This document shows positions 7,997-15,320 of a stretch of 42,594 bases of DNA, in pieces (position 1 is the first letter of the stretch; each line of letters starts with the position of its first letter). The position numbers and the translations under genes were made by a program. The stretch is from Oscillospiraceae bacterium (GTDB taxonomy: Bacteria; Bacillota; Clostridia; UMGS1840): the NCBI GenBank assembly GCA_015068645.1, contig SVKD01000015.1:1-42594 (forward strand), given 5' to 3'. The notes under the pieces are model-generated. The model made no database searches. It worked only from the letters and a program-made list of their open reading frames with translations, and was not told where the DNA came from.

Positions 7997-8092
7997 TTCA
8001 CCCATCGGCGTACACTCGGTACGCCTTCGGGTTACCCCTACGGGCTTGATTGATTCATTCTATGCCCTTTTCTTTCCATTTTTAGCATAGCA
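7997..8092 (-). repeat. Family A modular palindromic element, copy 2
   Basis: Same plan as copy 1: hairpin 1 CCC-GTAG-GGG, linker TAACCCGAA, hairpin 2 GGCGTAC..GTACGCC. The outer arms AATGAA/TTCATT replace copy 1's CAATCAAGC/GCTTGATTG. About 40 bases of flank nearly match copy 1. The rest of the 450-base gap between the isomerase and ZIP genes holds no gene. Confidence 0.8.
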
Positions 8093-8172
8093 CACTATTG
8101 AAACGGTGTGCCGTTTTCTCCGCTTTTTGAATCATTTTTCCGCTCATTTTGGCTCTATTCAAGATAAACATA

Positions 8173-8207
8173 AAAAAAGGTATGGAAATCAATCCATACC
8201 TTTTTTG
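8173..8207 (-). terminator. Terminator of the ZIP transporter gene
   Basis: The perfect hairpin GGTATGG/CCATACC is flanked by A and T runs. It sits directly after the ZIP stop codon on the minus strand and could work in both directions. Confidence 0.85.
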
Positions 8208-8208
8208 T

Positions 8209-8961
8209 TTATCCTAATAATACGTCGGTCACAAGCATCACGCAGAAGCCAATTAAAAACGAATAGGTTGCACCCCGTTCATGTCCGTGGGCGTGAGTTT
8301 CGGGAATCATTTCATCGCTGATGACATAAAGCATTACCCCGCCTGCAAAGGCAAGCATAAAGGGCAGTACTGCAGTGGAAATGGATACCGAAAAATATCC
8401 CAGCAATGTGCCCACCACTTCCACCAAACCTGTGGCGAGGGCAATCATAAGGGTTCTGCCTTTGGAAACGCCTGCTGCCAGCATAGGTGCAATGATGACC
8501 ATTCCTTCGGGAATATTTTGAAGTGCAATCCCACCTGCGATCACCAACGCCTGCTCTATGTTATCCGTACCAAATCCAACCCCTGCGGCAAGACCTTCGG
8601 GCAGATTGTGAATGGCAATTGCCATTACAAACAGAAGCACTTTATTTAAGTTGGTCTGATGGTGACTTTCAATGTCTGCTCCCGCCAATTTATGTAAATG
8701 GGGAACCAGCTTATCTAACATATTTAAAAACAGCGCACCCACAAAAATGCCTGCAATGGTAATGAGAATACCATACTTTCCGCCATATTCCAAAGAGGGC
8801 ATAATGAGGCCGATTACCGCTGCACAGAACATGACACCTGCCGCAAAGGACAGCACGATATCCGAAAATTTATGAGTTTGTTTTTTAAAGAGGAAGCCGA
8901 GCAACGCCCCAATCATGGTGGCACCGCCAACGCCTAATGCCGTTAATAATACCATGGTCAT
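8209..8961 (-). CDS. ZIP-family divalent metal transporter
   Basis: The 250-residue membrane protein imports zinc or related divalent metals (iron, manganese). It has about eight hydrophobic segments and the two ZIP signature helices with metal ligands: HNLPEGLAAG near residue 142 and LQNIPEG near residue 170. A short His-containing loop (HLHKLAGADIESHHQ) precedes them, shorter than the long loop of eukaryotic members. The start is supported by AGGTG seven bases before the ATG. The nearest downstream minus-strand genes are metal-using oxygen-defence proteins, but a shared transcript is not evident. Confidence 0.9.
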   Translation of the reverse strand: MTMVLLTALGVGGATMIGALLGFLFKKQTHKFSDIVLSFAAGVMFCAAVIGLIMPSLEYGGKYGILITIAGIFVGALFLNMLDKLVPHLHKLAGADIESHHQTNLNKVLLFVMAIAIHNLPEGLAAGVGFGTDNIEQALVIAGGIALQNIPEGMVIIAPMLAAGVSKGRTLMIALATGLVEVVGTLLGYFSVSISTAVLPFMLAFAGGVMLYVISDEMIPETHAHGHERGATYSFLIGFCVMLVTDVLLG

Positions 8962-8993
8962 AAGATTTCACCTGCCTGCTGGAAAATTACACA

Positions 8994-9014
8994 AGGGAGG
9001 AGCACGCTCCTCCC
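8994..9014. repeat. GC-rich hairpin (family C-like)
   Basis: GGGAGGAGC/GCTCCTCCC is a perfect palindromic hairpin beside the family B element. It resembles the GGGGCAGG-type hairpins near 35400 and 41620-41715. Confidence 0.6.
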
Positions 9015-9018
9015 CTGC

Positions 9019-9130
9019 AATGAATAATGAATCGTGAAAAATGAAGAATTGTGGTGGCAGGCAAAGCCTGCATTAAAATGCATCCGCAAGATGCCACCAT
9101 TTTTATTCTTTATTCTCTATTATTGATTCG
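9019..9130. repeat. Family B MITE-like palindromic element, copy 1
   Basis: Imperfect terminal inverted arms of about 35 bases (starting AATGAATAATGAATCG, closing TATTATTGATTCG) meet at GGTGGCA/TGCCACC. They enclose two hairpins, GCAGGC-AAA-GCCTGC and GCATC-CGCAA-GATGC. A second copy lies at 32664-32790. No transposase is encoded. Confidence 0.8.
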
Positions 9131-9142
9131 TTTCTTCATTTC

Positions 9143-9679
9143 TTAATAGTTTTCTGCATGAATCTCAAAATAACTCTGAGGATGCGCACAAGTAGGACAA
9201 ATTTCAGGCGCACTGTCACCGGTTACTAAGTGACCGCAGTTACGGCATTCCCAAACTTTGGTTTCTGCTTTTTTGAATACTTCTTTGGATTCCACGTTCT
9301 TTAATAATGCACGGTATCTTTCTTCGTGGCTTTTTTCGATTGCCGCAACCAAACGGAATTTTTCTGCCAGTTCGGTGAATCCTTCTTTTTCAGCAGTTTC
9401 TGCGAAACCTGCATACATATCGGTCCATTCATAGTTTTCGCCGTTTGCTGCTGCAACTAAGTTATCAGCAGTATCGCCGATGCCTTCCAATTCTTTGAAC
9501 CACAGTTTTGCGTGTTCTTTTTCGTTATCAGCAGTTTTTAAGAATAACGCTGCAATCTGTTCGTAACCATCTTTTTTTGCTTTGGATGCAAAATAGGTGT
9601 ATTTATTTCTTGCTTCGCTTTCACCGGAAAATGCTGCCATTAAGTTTTTTTCAGTCTGAGTTCCTTGATATTTGGACAT
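9143..9679 (-). CDS. rbr: Rubrerythrin
   Basis: Cytoplasmic peroxide reductase of anaerobes. Residues 1-145 are the diiron four-helix domain, with ligand motifs [16 protein letters not shown] and EKSHEERY. Residues about 150-178 are a rubredoxin-like FeS4 domain (CRNCG and CPTC). The 178-residue length is standard. It receives electrons through rubredoxin, encoded 67 bases upstream, and removes hydrogen peroxide formed when the cell meets oxygen. GGAGG stands eight bases before the ATG. Confidence 0.96.
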   Translation of the reverse strand: MSKYQGTQTEKNLMAAFSGESEARNKYTYFASKAKKDGYEQIAALFLKTADNEKEHAKLWFKELEGIGDTADNLVAAANGENYEWTDMYAGFAETAEKEGFTELAEKFRLVAAIEKSHEERYRALLKNVESKEVFKKAETKVWECRNCGHLVTGDSAPEICPTCAHPQSYFEIHAENY

Positions 9680-9746
9680 GATAAATTCCTCCGTTGTTGT
9701 GATATAATAAAAAATTTAATTTAAATTACTAAAAATACGAAAAAAA

Positions 9747-9905
9747 TTATTCTTCGGAAAAGCTGTCTTTCCCAACGCCGCATAAGGGACAAACGAAATC
9801 TTCGGGCACGTTTTCCCAGGTGGTTCCTGCATCGATTCCTGCATCGGGAGCGCCTTCTGCTTCGTCATATACCCATCCGCATACGTCACATACATATTTT
9901 TTCAT
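9747..9905 (-). CDS. rd: Rubredoxin
   Basis: The 52-residue one-electron carrier has a mononuclear FeS4 site formed by two knuckles, CDVCGW (Cys6, Cys9) and CPLCG (near residue 39). A longer frame starts at 9932, but the family N-terminus [10 protein letters not shown] and the site GGAGG nine bases upstream fix the start at 9905. It lies between the flavodiiron and rubrerythrin genes and is the likely electron donor to both. Confidence 0.96.
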   Translation of the reverse strand: MKKYVCDVCGWVYDEAEGAPDAGIDAGTTWENVPEDFVCPLCGVGKDSFSEE

Positions 9906-9972
9906 TGTTTCATACCTCCATAATGATATCATAATTATTTGTTTAGTTTATATTAGCTGAAAATTTCAGCTC

Positions 9973-11760
9973 TTACACAATTTTCTCAAAGTCCGAAGCA
10001 CCGTGTTTACATAAGGGGCAGATAAAATCGTCAGGCAGGGGTTCCCCCTCATAAACATATCCGCAGATTTTGCAGACATAGCCTTTTTTATCCGTTTGGG
10101 GCTTTGGTTTCACGTGCTGATGATAATAGGAATAAGTCATAGACTCATTCTGATTGATGACTCTTGCCTCGGTCACGGAGCAGATAAACATGCCGTGGGT
10201 ATCCAAATCCACGTAGTTTTCCACTTTTAAAGACAGGAAAGAGTTGATATTTCTGGATAAGAATACCAGACCGTTATCGGAGCGAAGCACATCGGCTCCC
10301 TCGAATTTATCCACGTTTCTGCCACTCTGGAAACCAAATTGTTGGAATACCGAGAAGGGAGTGTCGGTTGTTAAGCAATTCATATTCATTTTGCCTGTCT
10401 GCTTAATCACGTGGTGAGAATAATTTTCTTTATTGATGGTCACAGCAATCCGATTGGGAGTGTTGGTCACCTGAGTTACGGTATTTACGATTAAACCGTT
10501 GTCTTTTTTGCCGTCATTGGATGTAATCACATATAAACCGTAACCAATGTTAAACAGGGCAGATAAATTGTTTTTATCCACATCTTCGCCCTGCTGTGCC
10601 AGATAGTCACCGCAAAGCTCGTCGGATAATTGGTTAAGCTGTGCCTGAGAGTCTTCATTGAGCGCTGACAAAATAGTTACTTCATTTTCGCAGAAGGTTA
10701 AGTTTTTAGATTTGGCAAACAGTTCTTTCATCACTTTGGTAGCTAAGGGTGCCCAGCTTCCGTTCTGAATGAATGCCACCGTTCTGTTCTGGAAATTCCG
10801 CTCAGTTAAATGATTGATAAATTCTTTCATAAAGGGGAAAATTTCCGCATTGTAGGTGGTGGTGGCAAGCACCAGTTTACTGTAACGGAAAGCATCTTCC
10901 ACCGCTTCTGCCATATCGCATCTTGCCAGATCGTTTACCACCACTTTGGGGCAACCTTTGGCTTTTAATTGGTCTGCTAATTTCAACACCGCTTTTTTGG
11001 TGTTGCCATACACAGAAGTGTATGCAATCATAATGCCTTCTTCTTCAGGCTGATAGCTTGACCAGATGTTATATAAATTAAGATAATATCCTAAATTTTC
11101 CGTTAACACAGGACCATGGAGGGGACAGATTTTTTCAATATCCAGTCCTGCCGCTTTTTTTAATAAATTCTGCACCTGAGCACCGTATTTTCCAACGATG
11201 CCGATGTAGTAACGACGAGCTTCGCAAGCCCAGTCTTCTTCTACGTCCAACGCTCCGAACTTGCCGAACCCGTCTGCAGAAAACAGCACTTTATCAGTGG
11301 AATCGTAGGTCACGATTACTTCGGGCCAATGCACCATAGGAGCGGTGACAAAGGTAAGGTTATGTTTTCCTAAAGATAGGGTGTCTCCTTCTCCAACCAC
11401 AATCTGTTTGTCGGAAAAATCCATGCCGAAAAACTGATTCATCATAGTGAACGCCTTAGAAGATGACACGATTTTCGCATCGGGATACGCTTTCAAAAAA
11501 TTTACGATGTTTGCAGAATGGTCAGGCTCCATATGCTGGATGATCAGATAATCGGGTTTTCTGCCTGATAAGGTGTTCTGCAGATTGTCCAGCCACTGAT
11601 GGGTGAAATTGATATCCACCGTGTCCATCACCGCAATTTTATCATCTAAAATCACATAGGAATTGTAAGACATTCCGTTGGGAACGTCATACTGCCCTTC
11701 AAATAAGTCCACAATGTGGTCGTTTACGCCGATGTATTTAATATCTTTGGTAATTTCCAT
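9973..11760 (-). CDS. fprA: Flavodiiron protein with C-terminal flavin-reductase and rubredoxin domains
   Basis: Cytoplasmic oxygen (or nitric oxide) reductase of 595 residues with four parts. The metallo-beta-lactamase-like diiron domain (1-250) has HMEPDH, VHWPE, SADGFG and CPLHGP. A flavodoxin domain (about 255-395, IAYTSVYGNTKKAV) binds FMN. A flavin-reductase-like domain spans about 415-555. A C-terminal rubredoxin (CKICGYVYEG, CPLCKHG) fills about 560-595. The minimal enzyme has only the first two. Carrying its own reductase and rubredoxin suggests internal electron transfer. A longer frame starts at 11796, but GAGGTG seven bases before the ATG at 11760 and homology favour 11760. Confidence 0.93.
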   Translation of the reverse strand: MEITKDIKYIGVNDHIVDLFEGQYDVPNGMSYNSYVILDDKIAVMDTVDINFTHQWLDNLQNTLSGRKPDYLIIQHMEPDHSANIVNFLKAYPDAKIVSSSKAFTMMNQFFGMDFSDKQIVVGEGDTLSLGKHNLTFVTAPMVHWPEVIVTYDSTDKVLFSADGFGKFGALDVEEDWACEARRYYIGIVGKYGAQVQNLLKKAAGLDIEKICPLHGPVLTENLGYYLNLYNIWSSYQPEEEGIMIAYTSVYGNTKKAVLKLADQLKAKGCPKVVVNDLARCDMAEAVEDAFRYSKLVLATTTYNAEIFPFMKEFINHLTERNFQNRTVAFIQNGSWAPLATKVMKELFAKSKNLTFCENEVTILSALNEDSQAQLNQLSDELCGDYLAQQGEDVDKNNLSALFNIGYGLYVITSNDGKKDNGLIVNTVTQVTNTPNRIAVTINKENYSHHVIKQTGKMNMNCLTTDTPFSVFQQFGFQSGRNVDKFEGADVLRSDNGLVFLSRNINSFLSLKVENYVDLDTHGMFICSVTEARVINQNESMTYSYYHQHVKPKPQTDKKGYVCKICGYVYEGEPLPDDFICPLCKHGASDFEKIV

Positions 11761-11844
11761 ATGATCACCTCTTATATACAAGTTTATTGTCTCCAATGCA
11801 GGAAGTTTTAAAACAGAAAATTGCGAAATGATTCTATTTTGTTT

Positions 11845-11873
11845 ATTATATCATACCAAAAAAAATTTTACAA
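11845..11873 (-). promoter_or_regulatory. Promoter of the flavodiiron gene
   Basis: Minus strand: TTGTAA (11868-11873), 17-base spacer, TATAAT (11845-11850), giving a leader of roughly 80 bases. Confidence 0.7.
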
Positions 11874-11950
11874 TATTTTTTGAAAAAATTCTATCAAAAA
11901 TCCACGCGCACATTTCGAAATAGCAAACTATCGTATGTTTTTCGTTATAC

Positions 11951-11988
11951 AAAAAGCCCGAAACAGCAATTTTGGTTTCAGGCTTTTT
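11951..11988 (-). terminator. Terminator of the four-helix-bundle gene
   Basis: AAAAAGCCCGAAAC pairs with GTTTCAGGCTTTTT around a short loop. It begins right at the stop codon of the minus-strand gene and could also stop plus-strand transcription. Confidence 0.85.
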
Positions 11989-12339
11989 TCATTTAGATTT
12001 AACTGTTTTTAGTGATGATATTAACATTCTGCGAATAGCACCACATTCATTTTGCATTTTCTTATATTTTTCTTCTTCCATACGATTTGTTTCGTATAGC
12101 AATTCCAACCAATACTCTGTTTCGTAGCACTCCTTTTGTGCTATTTCAAGCTTTGATATGAAATCATTTTTGCTTTGAGCGTATTGCGCTTCGTGAAGAT
12201 TGGCACCAATTGAAGTTGCCGAACGAAGTAGCTGGTTCACCAATACCGATTCTTTATGATTAGATTTAATCTCTCTGCATAGAAAAACCATATCTTTCGC
12301 AAATTGCTTTGCTTTATCTCTCAAAACACTATCTGCCAC
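11989..12339 (-). CDS. Four-helix-bundle protein (S23 / 23S rRNA intervening-sequence family)
   Basis: The 116-residue helical protein matches the four-helix-bundle family first found in intervening sequences of 23S rRNA genes and related to the Avd accessory protein of diversity-generating retroelements. Typical segments are LRSATSIGANLHEAQ and FISKLEIAQKECYETEYWL. No ATG fits. A GTG at 12348 falls inside the binding site, so the GTG at 12339, six bases after AGAGGTG, is the better start. No reverse transcriptase or split rRNA gene is visible. Its 5' flank is an unusual array of micro-hairpins. Function unknown. Confidence 0.85.
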   Translation of the reverse strand: MADSVLRDKAKQFAKDMVFLCREIKSNHKESVLVNQLLRSATSIGANLHEAQYAQSKNDFISKLEIAQKECYETEYWLELLYETNRMEEEKYKKMQNECGAIRRMLISSLKTVKSK

Positions 12340-12379
12340 TACTATCACCTCTACAATAATTATACGACAAAATCGTTAC

Positions 12380-12551
12380 TTTTTCAAGTGATATTCTGTA
12401 CTTTGTACAGAGTGATATTTTTGATAAATCAAAAGTGTTATTAAAACCTTTGGTTTTAGTGGTATTTTATTCGCTAACAAACTGCCGAAGGCAATACAAC
12501 TGCTTAGCAATATCACTTGCAACAGCAAATACCACTCGCCATAAGGCAAAT
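12380..12551. repeat. Array of micro-hairpins joined by AGTGATATT-type spacers
   Basis: Short hairpins with 2-4 base loops follow one another: CTGTAC-TTT-GTACAG (12396-12410), TTGAT-AA-ATCAA, AAAACC-TTT-GGTTTT (12443-12457), TGCC-GAA-GGCA (12483-12493), GCC-ATAA-GGC. The spacers read AGTGATATT, AGTGTTATT and AGTGGTATT on the left and, inverted, AATATCACT and AATACCACT on the right, so the whole array is roughly palindromic. An 83-codon frame through it has no binding site and looks spurious. Confidence 0.75.
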
Positions 12552-12586
12552 AAAACTGCCGAGTGTCCTTAAGAACACTCGGCAAT
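12550..12586 (-). terminator. Terminator of the efp operon
   Basis: The strong hairpin TGCCGAGTGT/ACACTCGGCA is followed on the minus strand by GTTTTATTT, 29 bases past the stop codon of the CD1247-like gene. Confidence 0.75.
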
Positions 12587-12614
12587 TTGCATACCTTTTT
12601 CTTGCTAAAAAGAA

Positions 12615-13046
12615 TTAGTCCTCGCAATCACAGTCACAATCGCAACCGCAGTCACAACCTTCGGGCAGATCCAGTTCAATCTGCTGACGGCAAGAAGGAC
12701 AGTAAATGTCTTCGTTTTCTAAGGTTTCGCCGTCTACATACACTTCTTCGCCACAGTTGGGGCAGGTGATTTCATAAACGTCTTCATCGTCACAGCAATC
12801 GCAGTTACAATCGTCTTCGTCTTCTTCAAATACGATGTCTTCCACGTCTGCCAAATCATCAGACATATTGTCCATTTCTTCCTGAACCATTGCCAGATCG
12901 TCATCGATTTCTTCAATGTAATCGTTCATTTCTGCTAAAACGTCCAGAATGCCTTTGATGATTTTGCCTTCATTGGTGGATTCGTCCACTTTTAAGCCTT
13001 CAGCCAAGCCTTTTAAGTATGCGATTTTTTCGCCGATATTTTCCAT
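12615..13046 (-). CDS. CD1247-type acidic zinc-ribbon protein with Cys/Asp-rich tail
   Basis: The 143-residue protein has three parts. A helical N-terminus (about 1-70, MENIGEKIAYLKGLAEGL) is typical of proteins named after Clostridioides difficile CD1247. A very acidic middle holds the Cys cluster CNCDCC. A zinc ribbon CPNCGE..CPSCRQ (about 93-122) is followed by an alternating Cys/Asp tail (GCDCGCDCDCDCED). The tail could bind metal like a metallothionein, which is inference. It follows efp by 33 bases in one operon. The role of the family is not known to me. Confidence 0.8.
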   Translation of the reverse strand: MENIGEKIAYLKGLAEGLKVDESTNEGKIIKGILDVLAEMNDYIEEIDDDLAMVQEEMDNMSDDLADVEDIVFEEDEDDCNCDCCDDEDVYEITCPNCGEEVYVDGETLENEDIYCPSCRQQIELDLPEGCDCGCDCDCDCED

Positions 13047-13079
13047 AGGAATTCTCCTTTCAAATAAGGAAGCAAGAGC

Positions 13080-13637
13080 CTACGCTCTTTCCATATAGCT
13101 TCCGTCTCTGGTGTCGATTCTTAAAACGTCACCAATGTTGATAAACAGAGGCACGTTGATGGTTGCACCGGTTTCTAAGGTTGCAGGTTTGGTTGCACCC
13201 TGAGCGGTGTTACCAGCTAAGCCGGGTTCAGTTTCGGTAACTTCCAATTCCACAAAGTTGGGGGGTTCAATACCGAATACGTTACCATTGTGAGATAAGA
13301 TTTTAACGCATTCGTTTTCTTTTACGAATTTTAATGCGTCTCCCACCTGACTTGCATTGATGGGAATCATATCGAAGGTTTCCTGATCCATAAAGTAATA
13401 CAGGTCACCATCGCTGTAGGAATACTGCATATCTTTTCTTTCGATATGAGCTTTCGGGAATTTATCAGTGGGTCTGTAAGTTTTTTCAACTACAGAACCG
13501 GTAATGATATTTTTGATTTTGGTTCTAACGAACGCTGCACCTTTCCCGGGTTTTACATGCTGAAATTCAACAACCTGAAAAATGTTTCCATCTTCCTGGA
13601 AAGTAACGCCGTTTCTGAAATCGCCGGCACCGATCAT
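13080..13637 (-). CDS. efp: Translation elongation factor P
   Basis: Rescues ribosomes stalled on polyproline by entering the E site. The 185-residue protein has the KOW-like N-terminal domain with the ribosome-contact loop PGKGAAFVR, whose lysine is the residue modified in many bacteria, a middle OB domain (about 65-125) and a C-terminal OB domain ending [18 protein letters not shown] frame six codons longer exists, but AGGAG eight bases before the ATG at 13637 and the family start [10 protein letters not shown] fix the start. No lysine-modifying enzyme is in the window. Confidence 0.97.
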   Translation of the reverse strand: MIGAGDFRNGVTFQEDGNIFQVVEFQHVKPGKGAAFVRTKIKNIITGSVVEKTYRPTDKFPKAHIERKDMQYSYSDGDLYYFMDQETFDMIPINASQVGDALKFVKENECVKILSHNGNVFGIEPPNFVELEVTETEPGLAGNTAQGATKPATLETGATINVPLFINIGDVLRIDTRDGSYMERA

Positions 13638-13708
13638 AGTGAATTCTCCTCTCAATCGGAAATAAATTCCGTTTATAGTTCTTAATTATATTACAATATA
13701 ACAAGTAT

Positions 13709-13737
13709 ATTATAGCAAAGGTCTTTGAAAATTGCAA
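13709..13737 (-). promoter_or_regulatory. Promoter of the efp operon
   Basis: Minus strand: TTGCAA (13732-13737), 17-base spacer, perfect TATAAT (13709-13714), about 75 bases before the efp start. Confidence 0.75.
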
Positions 13738-13789
13738 GTTATTTTTTCAATATTTTTCGTGTTTTGGATATTTTTAGCAGATTTTTTTG

Positions 13790-14260
13790 TTAATATCCCA
13801 AAGATTTGCGTTCTTTGCGGAGTTCTTTGCGCTTCACGGCAGCTTCCCACTCCATCTGTTCGGTGACGGTTTCCACCACCAATTCAGGCACTTTGACGGG
13901 ATTTTGATTCTGATCAATAGCAACCATCACAAGGTAGGCGGTGTTAATCAGACGCAGTCTTCCGTTATCACGCTCCCGAAAGGTGTCCACACGGATTTCC
14001 ATAGAGGTATTCCCCGCATAGGTGATGCGTCCCCGCAGGACTAAAGTATCTCCGGGAAATGCACCTTCTTTAAACTGCAAGCGGTCAATGGAAGCGGTAG
14101 TTACATTACAGCCTGCGTGGCGACGGGCAGTGATTGCTGCCACAATATCAATCCAGGCGAGCAGTCTTCCGCCAAACAGCCTCCCCGACGGATTTAAATC
14201 TTCGGGCAGAATCAGCTGAACCTGCTCGGTTTCGGAATCTTTGACTTTTTTTTGATGCAA
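13790..14260 (-). CDS. Acyl-CoA thioesterase (hotdog fold, YciA/YkhA-like)
   Basis: The 156-residue single-domain hotdog protein hydrolyses acyl-CoA thioesters in the cytoplasm. The family motif NPSGRLFGGRLLAWID (about residues 23-38) carries the active-site acid, and TASIDRLQFKEGAFPGD follows. The C-terminal tail is Lys/Arg-rich. The only suitable start is TTG at 14260, nine bases after AAGGAGG, so initiation uses a rare codon. It is the last gene of the lipoprotein/PPC/thioesterase operon, 14 bases behind the PPC gene. The natural acyl chain cannot be read from sequence. Confidence 0.88.
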   Translation of the reverse strand: MHQKKVKDSETEQVQLILPEDLNPSGRLFGGRLLAWIDIVAAITARRHAGCNVTTASIDRLQFKEGAFPGDTLVLRGRITYAGNTSMEIRVDTFRERDNGRLRLINTAYLVMVAIDQNQNPVKVPELVVETVTEQMEWEAAVKRKELRKERKSLGY

Positions 14261-14274
14261 GGTTTGTCCCCTCC

Positions 14275-14700
14275 TTATGCTGTGGGAAAATGGATAAGAT
14301 TGATGCCGTCTTCATTAGGGGTTCTCTCGGTTTTTATGTCGGAGCAAATCACCGTAATTTCTGCTGTGACACTAATCACACAACGGCTTAAATGTCCGCC
14401 AATTACCTGATTGGATTCGTCTGCCACTTGAATATGCAGATGTAAGTATGGTTCCCCGTTTTTTCTGGAAATATTCCCCGTAAGCGAGGTGATTTCCATA
14501 TCCCCCGTGCAGGTGTTGGAAATGTACATCTTTTTCTCGGTATCAAACAAACCCACGGTTACATCATTGGTGGCACCAATACCCAAAACCATACCTGCCT
14601 GAATATCTTCTTTTTTGCACAAAGCAGTAAGTGCTTCTAAAAGTTCTTCCCCTTTCTCCAGGCGGAGAAAGAGGAAGTTTTCATTTCTTTGGTATTCCAT
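14275..14700 (-). CDS. PPC (DUF296) domain protein
   Basis: The 141-residue protein consists of one plant-and-prokaryote-conserved (PPC/DUF296) domain, a trimer-forming fold linked to AT-rich DNA binding in plants and of unclear role in bacteria. Signatures are GMVLGIGATNDVTVGLFD near residues 36-53 and HLHIQVAD..VIGGHL near 88-104; their histidines may bind metal. It starts 12 bases after the lipoprotein gene with only a weak binding site, so translational coupling is likely. Confidence 0.87.
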   Translation of the reverse strand: MEYQRNENFLFLRLEKGEELLEALTALCKKEDIQAGMVLGIGATNDVTVGLFDTEKKMYISNTCTGDMEITSLTGNISRKNGEPYLHLHIQVADESNQVIGGHLSRCVISVTAEITVICSDIKTERTPNEDGINLIHFPTA

Positions 14701-14712
14701 TGTTCTTTCAAA

Positions 14713-15207
14713 TTATTCGCCAACAACGATGGAAACGCTCTTCACAATTTTAATACCGTTTTCATCCACGGTGTAGGATAAATCAACTAAAGTGCCTTCA
14801 GAGATTCCCATTGCTTCCAAATCAATTTCGGGAGAAATCTGATAAGATTTTTCCTGCTGACCGTCTTCAGGATTTGCTTCGATAATTACCATCAGATTGC
14901 TGTCTGCCATACCCAGATACATACCGGTAGTCTGATAGCTTTCTCCTTCGGGAGTGGGAGCTTCGGTGGTGGTTGCATCAGGAATGTTGGAGCCCGGTCT
15001 GGGAGTTGCTTCTGCGTTTACAGCGGGTTCTTGGGAACCATCGTCAGACGCGGTATCTTCTGCTGCAGCGTCGGCTGCAACTTCAGTTTTTGTGTTGTTT
15101 GCAGCTGCAGTTTTAGAAGACTTGTCTTTTTCTGCCTGAGTAGAGCCGCAAGCGGAGAGACACAGTAATGCTGCCAACAAAAGTGCTAAAATTTTTAAGT
15201 TTTTCAT
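14713..15207 (-). CDS. Hypothetical secreted lipoprotein
   Basis: The 164-residue protein starts with a lipoprotein signal: basic MKNLK, a hydrophobic core and lipobox LSAC with the acylated Cys near residue 20. A low-complexity Ala/Thr/Asp/Glu linker (about 22-95) should extend it from the membrane, and a compact 70-residue C-terminal domain ends the chain. No family is recognised. It leads an operon with the PPC and thioesterase genes and has a consensus promoter with an overlapping palindrome. Confidence 0.8.
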   Translation of the reverse strand: MKNLKILALLLAALLCLSACGSTQAEKDKSSKTAAANNTKTEVAADAAAEDTASDDGSQEPAVNAEATPRPGSNIPDATTTEAPTPEGESYQTTGMYLGMADSNLMVIIEANPEDGQQEKSYQISPEIDLEAMGISEGTLVDLSYTVDENGIKIVKSVSIVVGE

Positions 15208-15264
15208 AATTTTAAATCCTTTCTTTCTTAAAAACTGACATTTTTTCTTTTTTTATTTTTTTAT

Positions 15265-15308
15265 ATTATATTTTGCTTTTTGCAATTTGTCAACTGTTTT
15301 CACAGTTG
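15265..15308 (-). promoter_or_regulatory. Consensus promoter with overlapping palindrome (possible operator)
   Basis: Minus strand: perfect TTGACA (15288-15293), 17-base spacer, perfect TATAAT (15265-15270), driving the lipoprotein operon. The -35 overlaps the perfect palindrome CAACTGT-GAAA-ACAGTTG (15291-15308). Without a T run it is a poor terminator for dnaE and could be a repressor site. Confidence 0.75.
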
Positions 15309-15320
15309 TTTTCTTTTGCA

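Noticed and set aside
11989-12339. Diversity-generating retroelement, from the Avd-like protein
   Set aside because: No reverse transcriptase or template/variable repeat pair was seen nearby.
12376-12627. 83-codon frame on the minus strand
   Set aside because: It runs through the micro-hairpin array and a terminator, overlaps the end of the CD1247-like gene and has no binding site.
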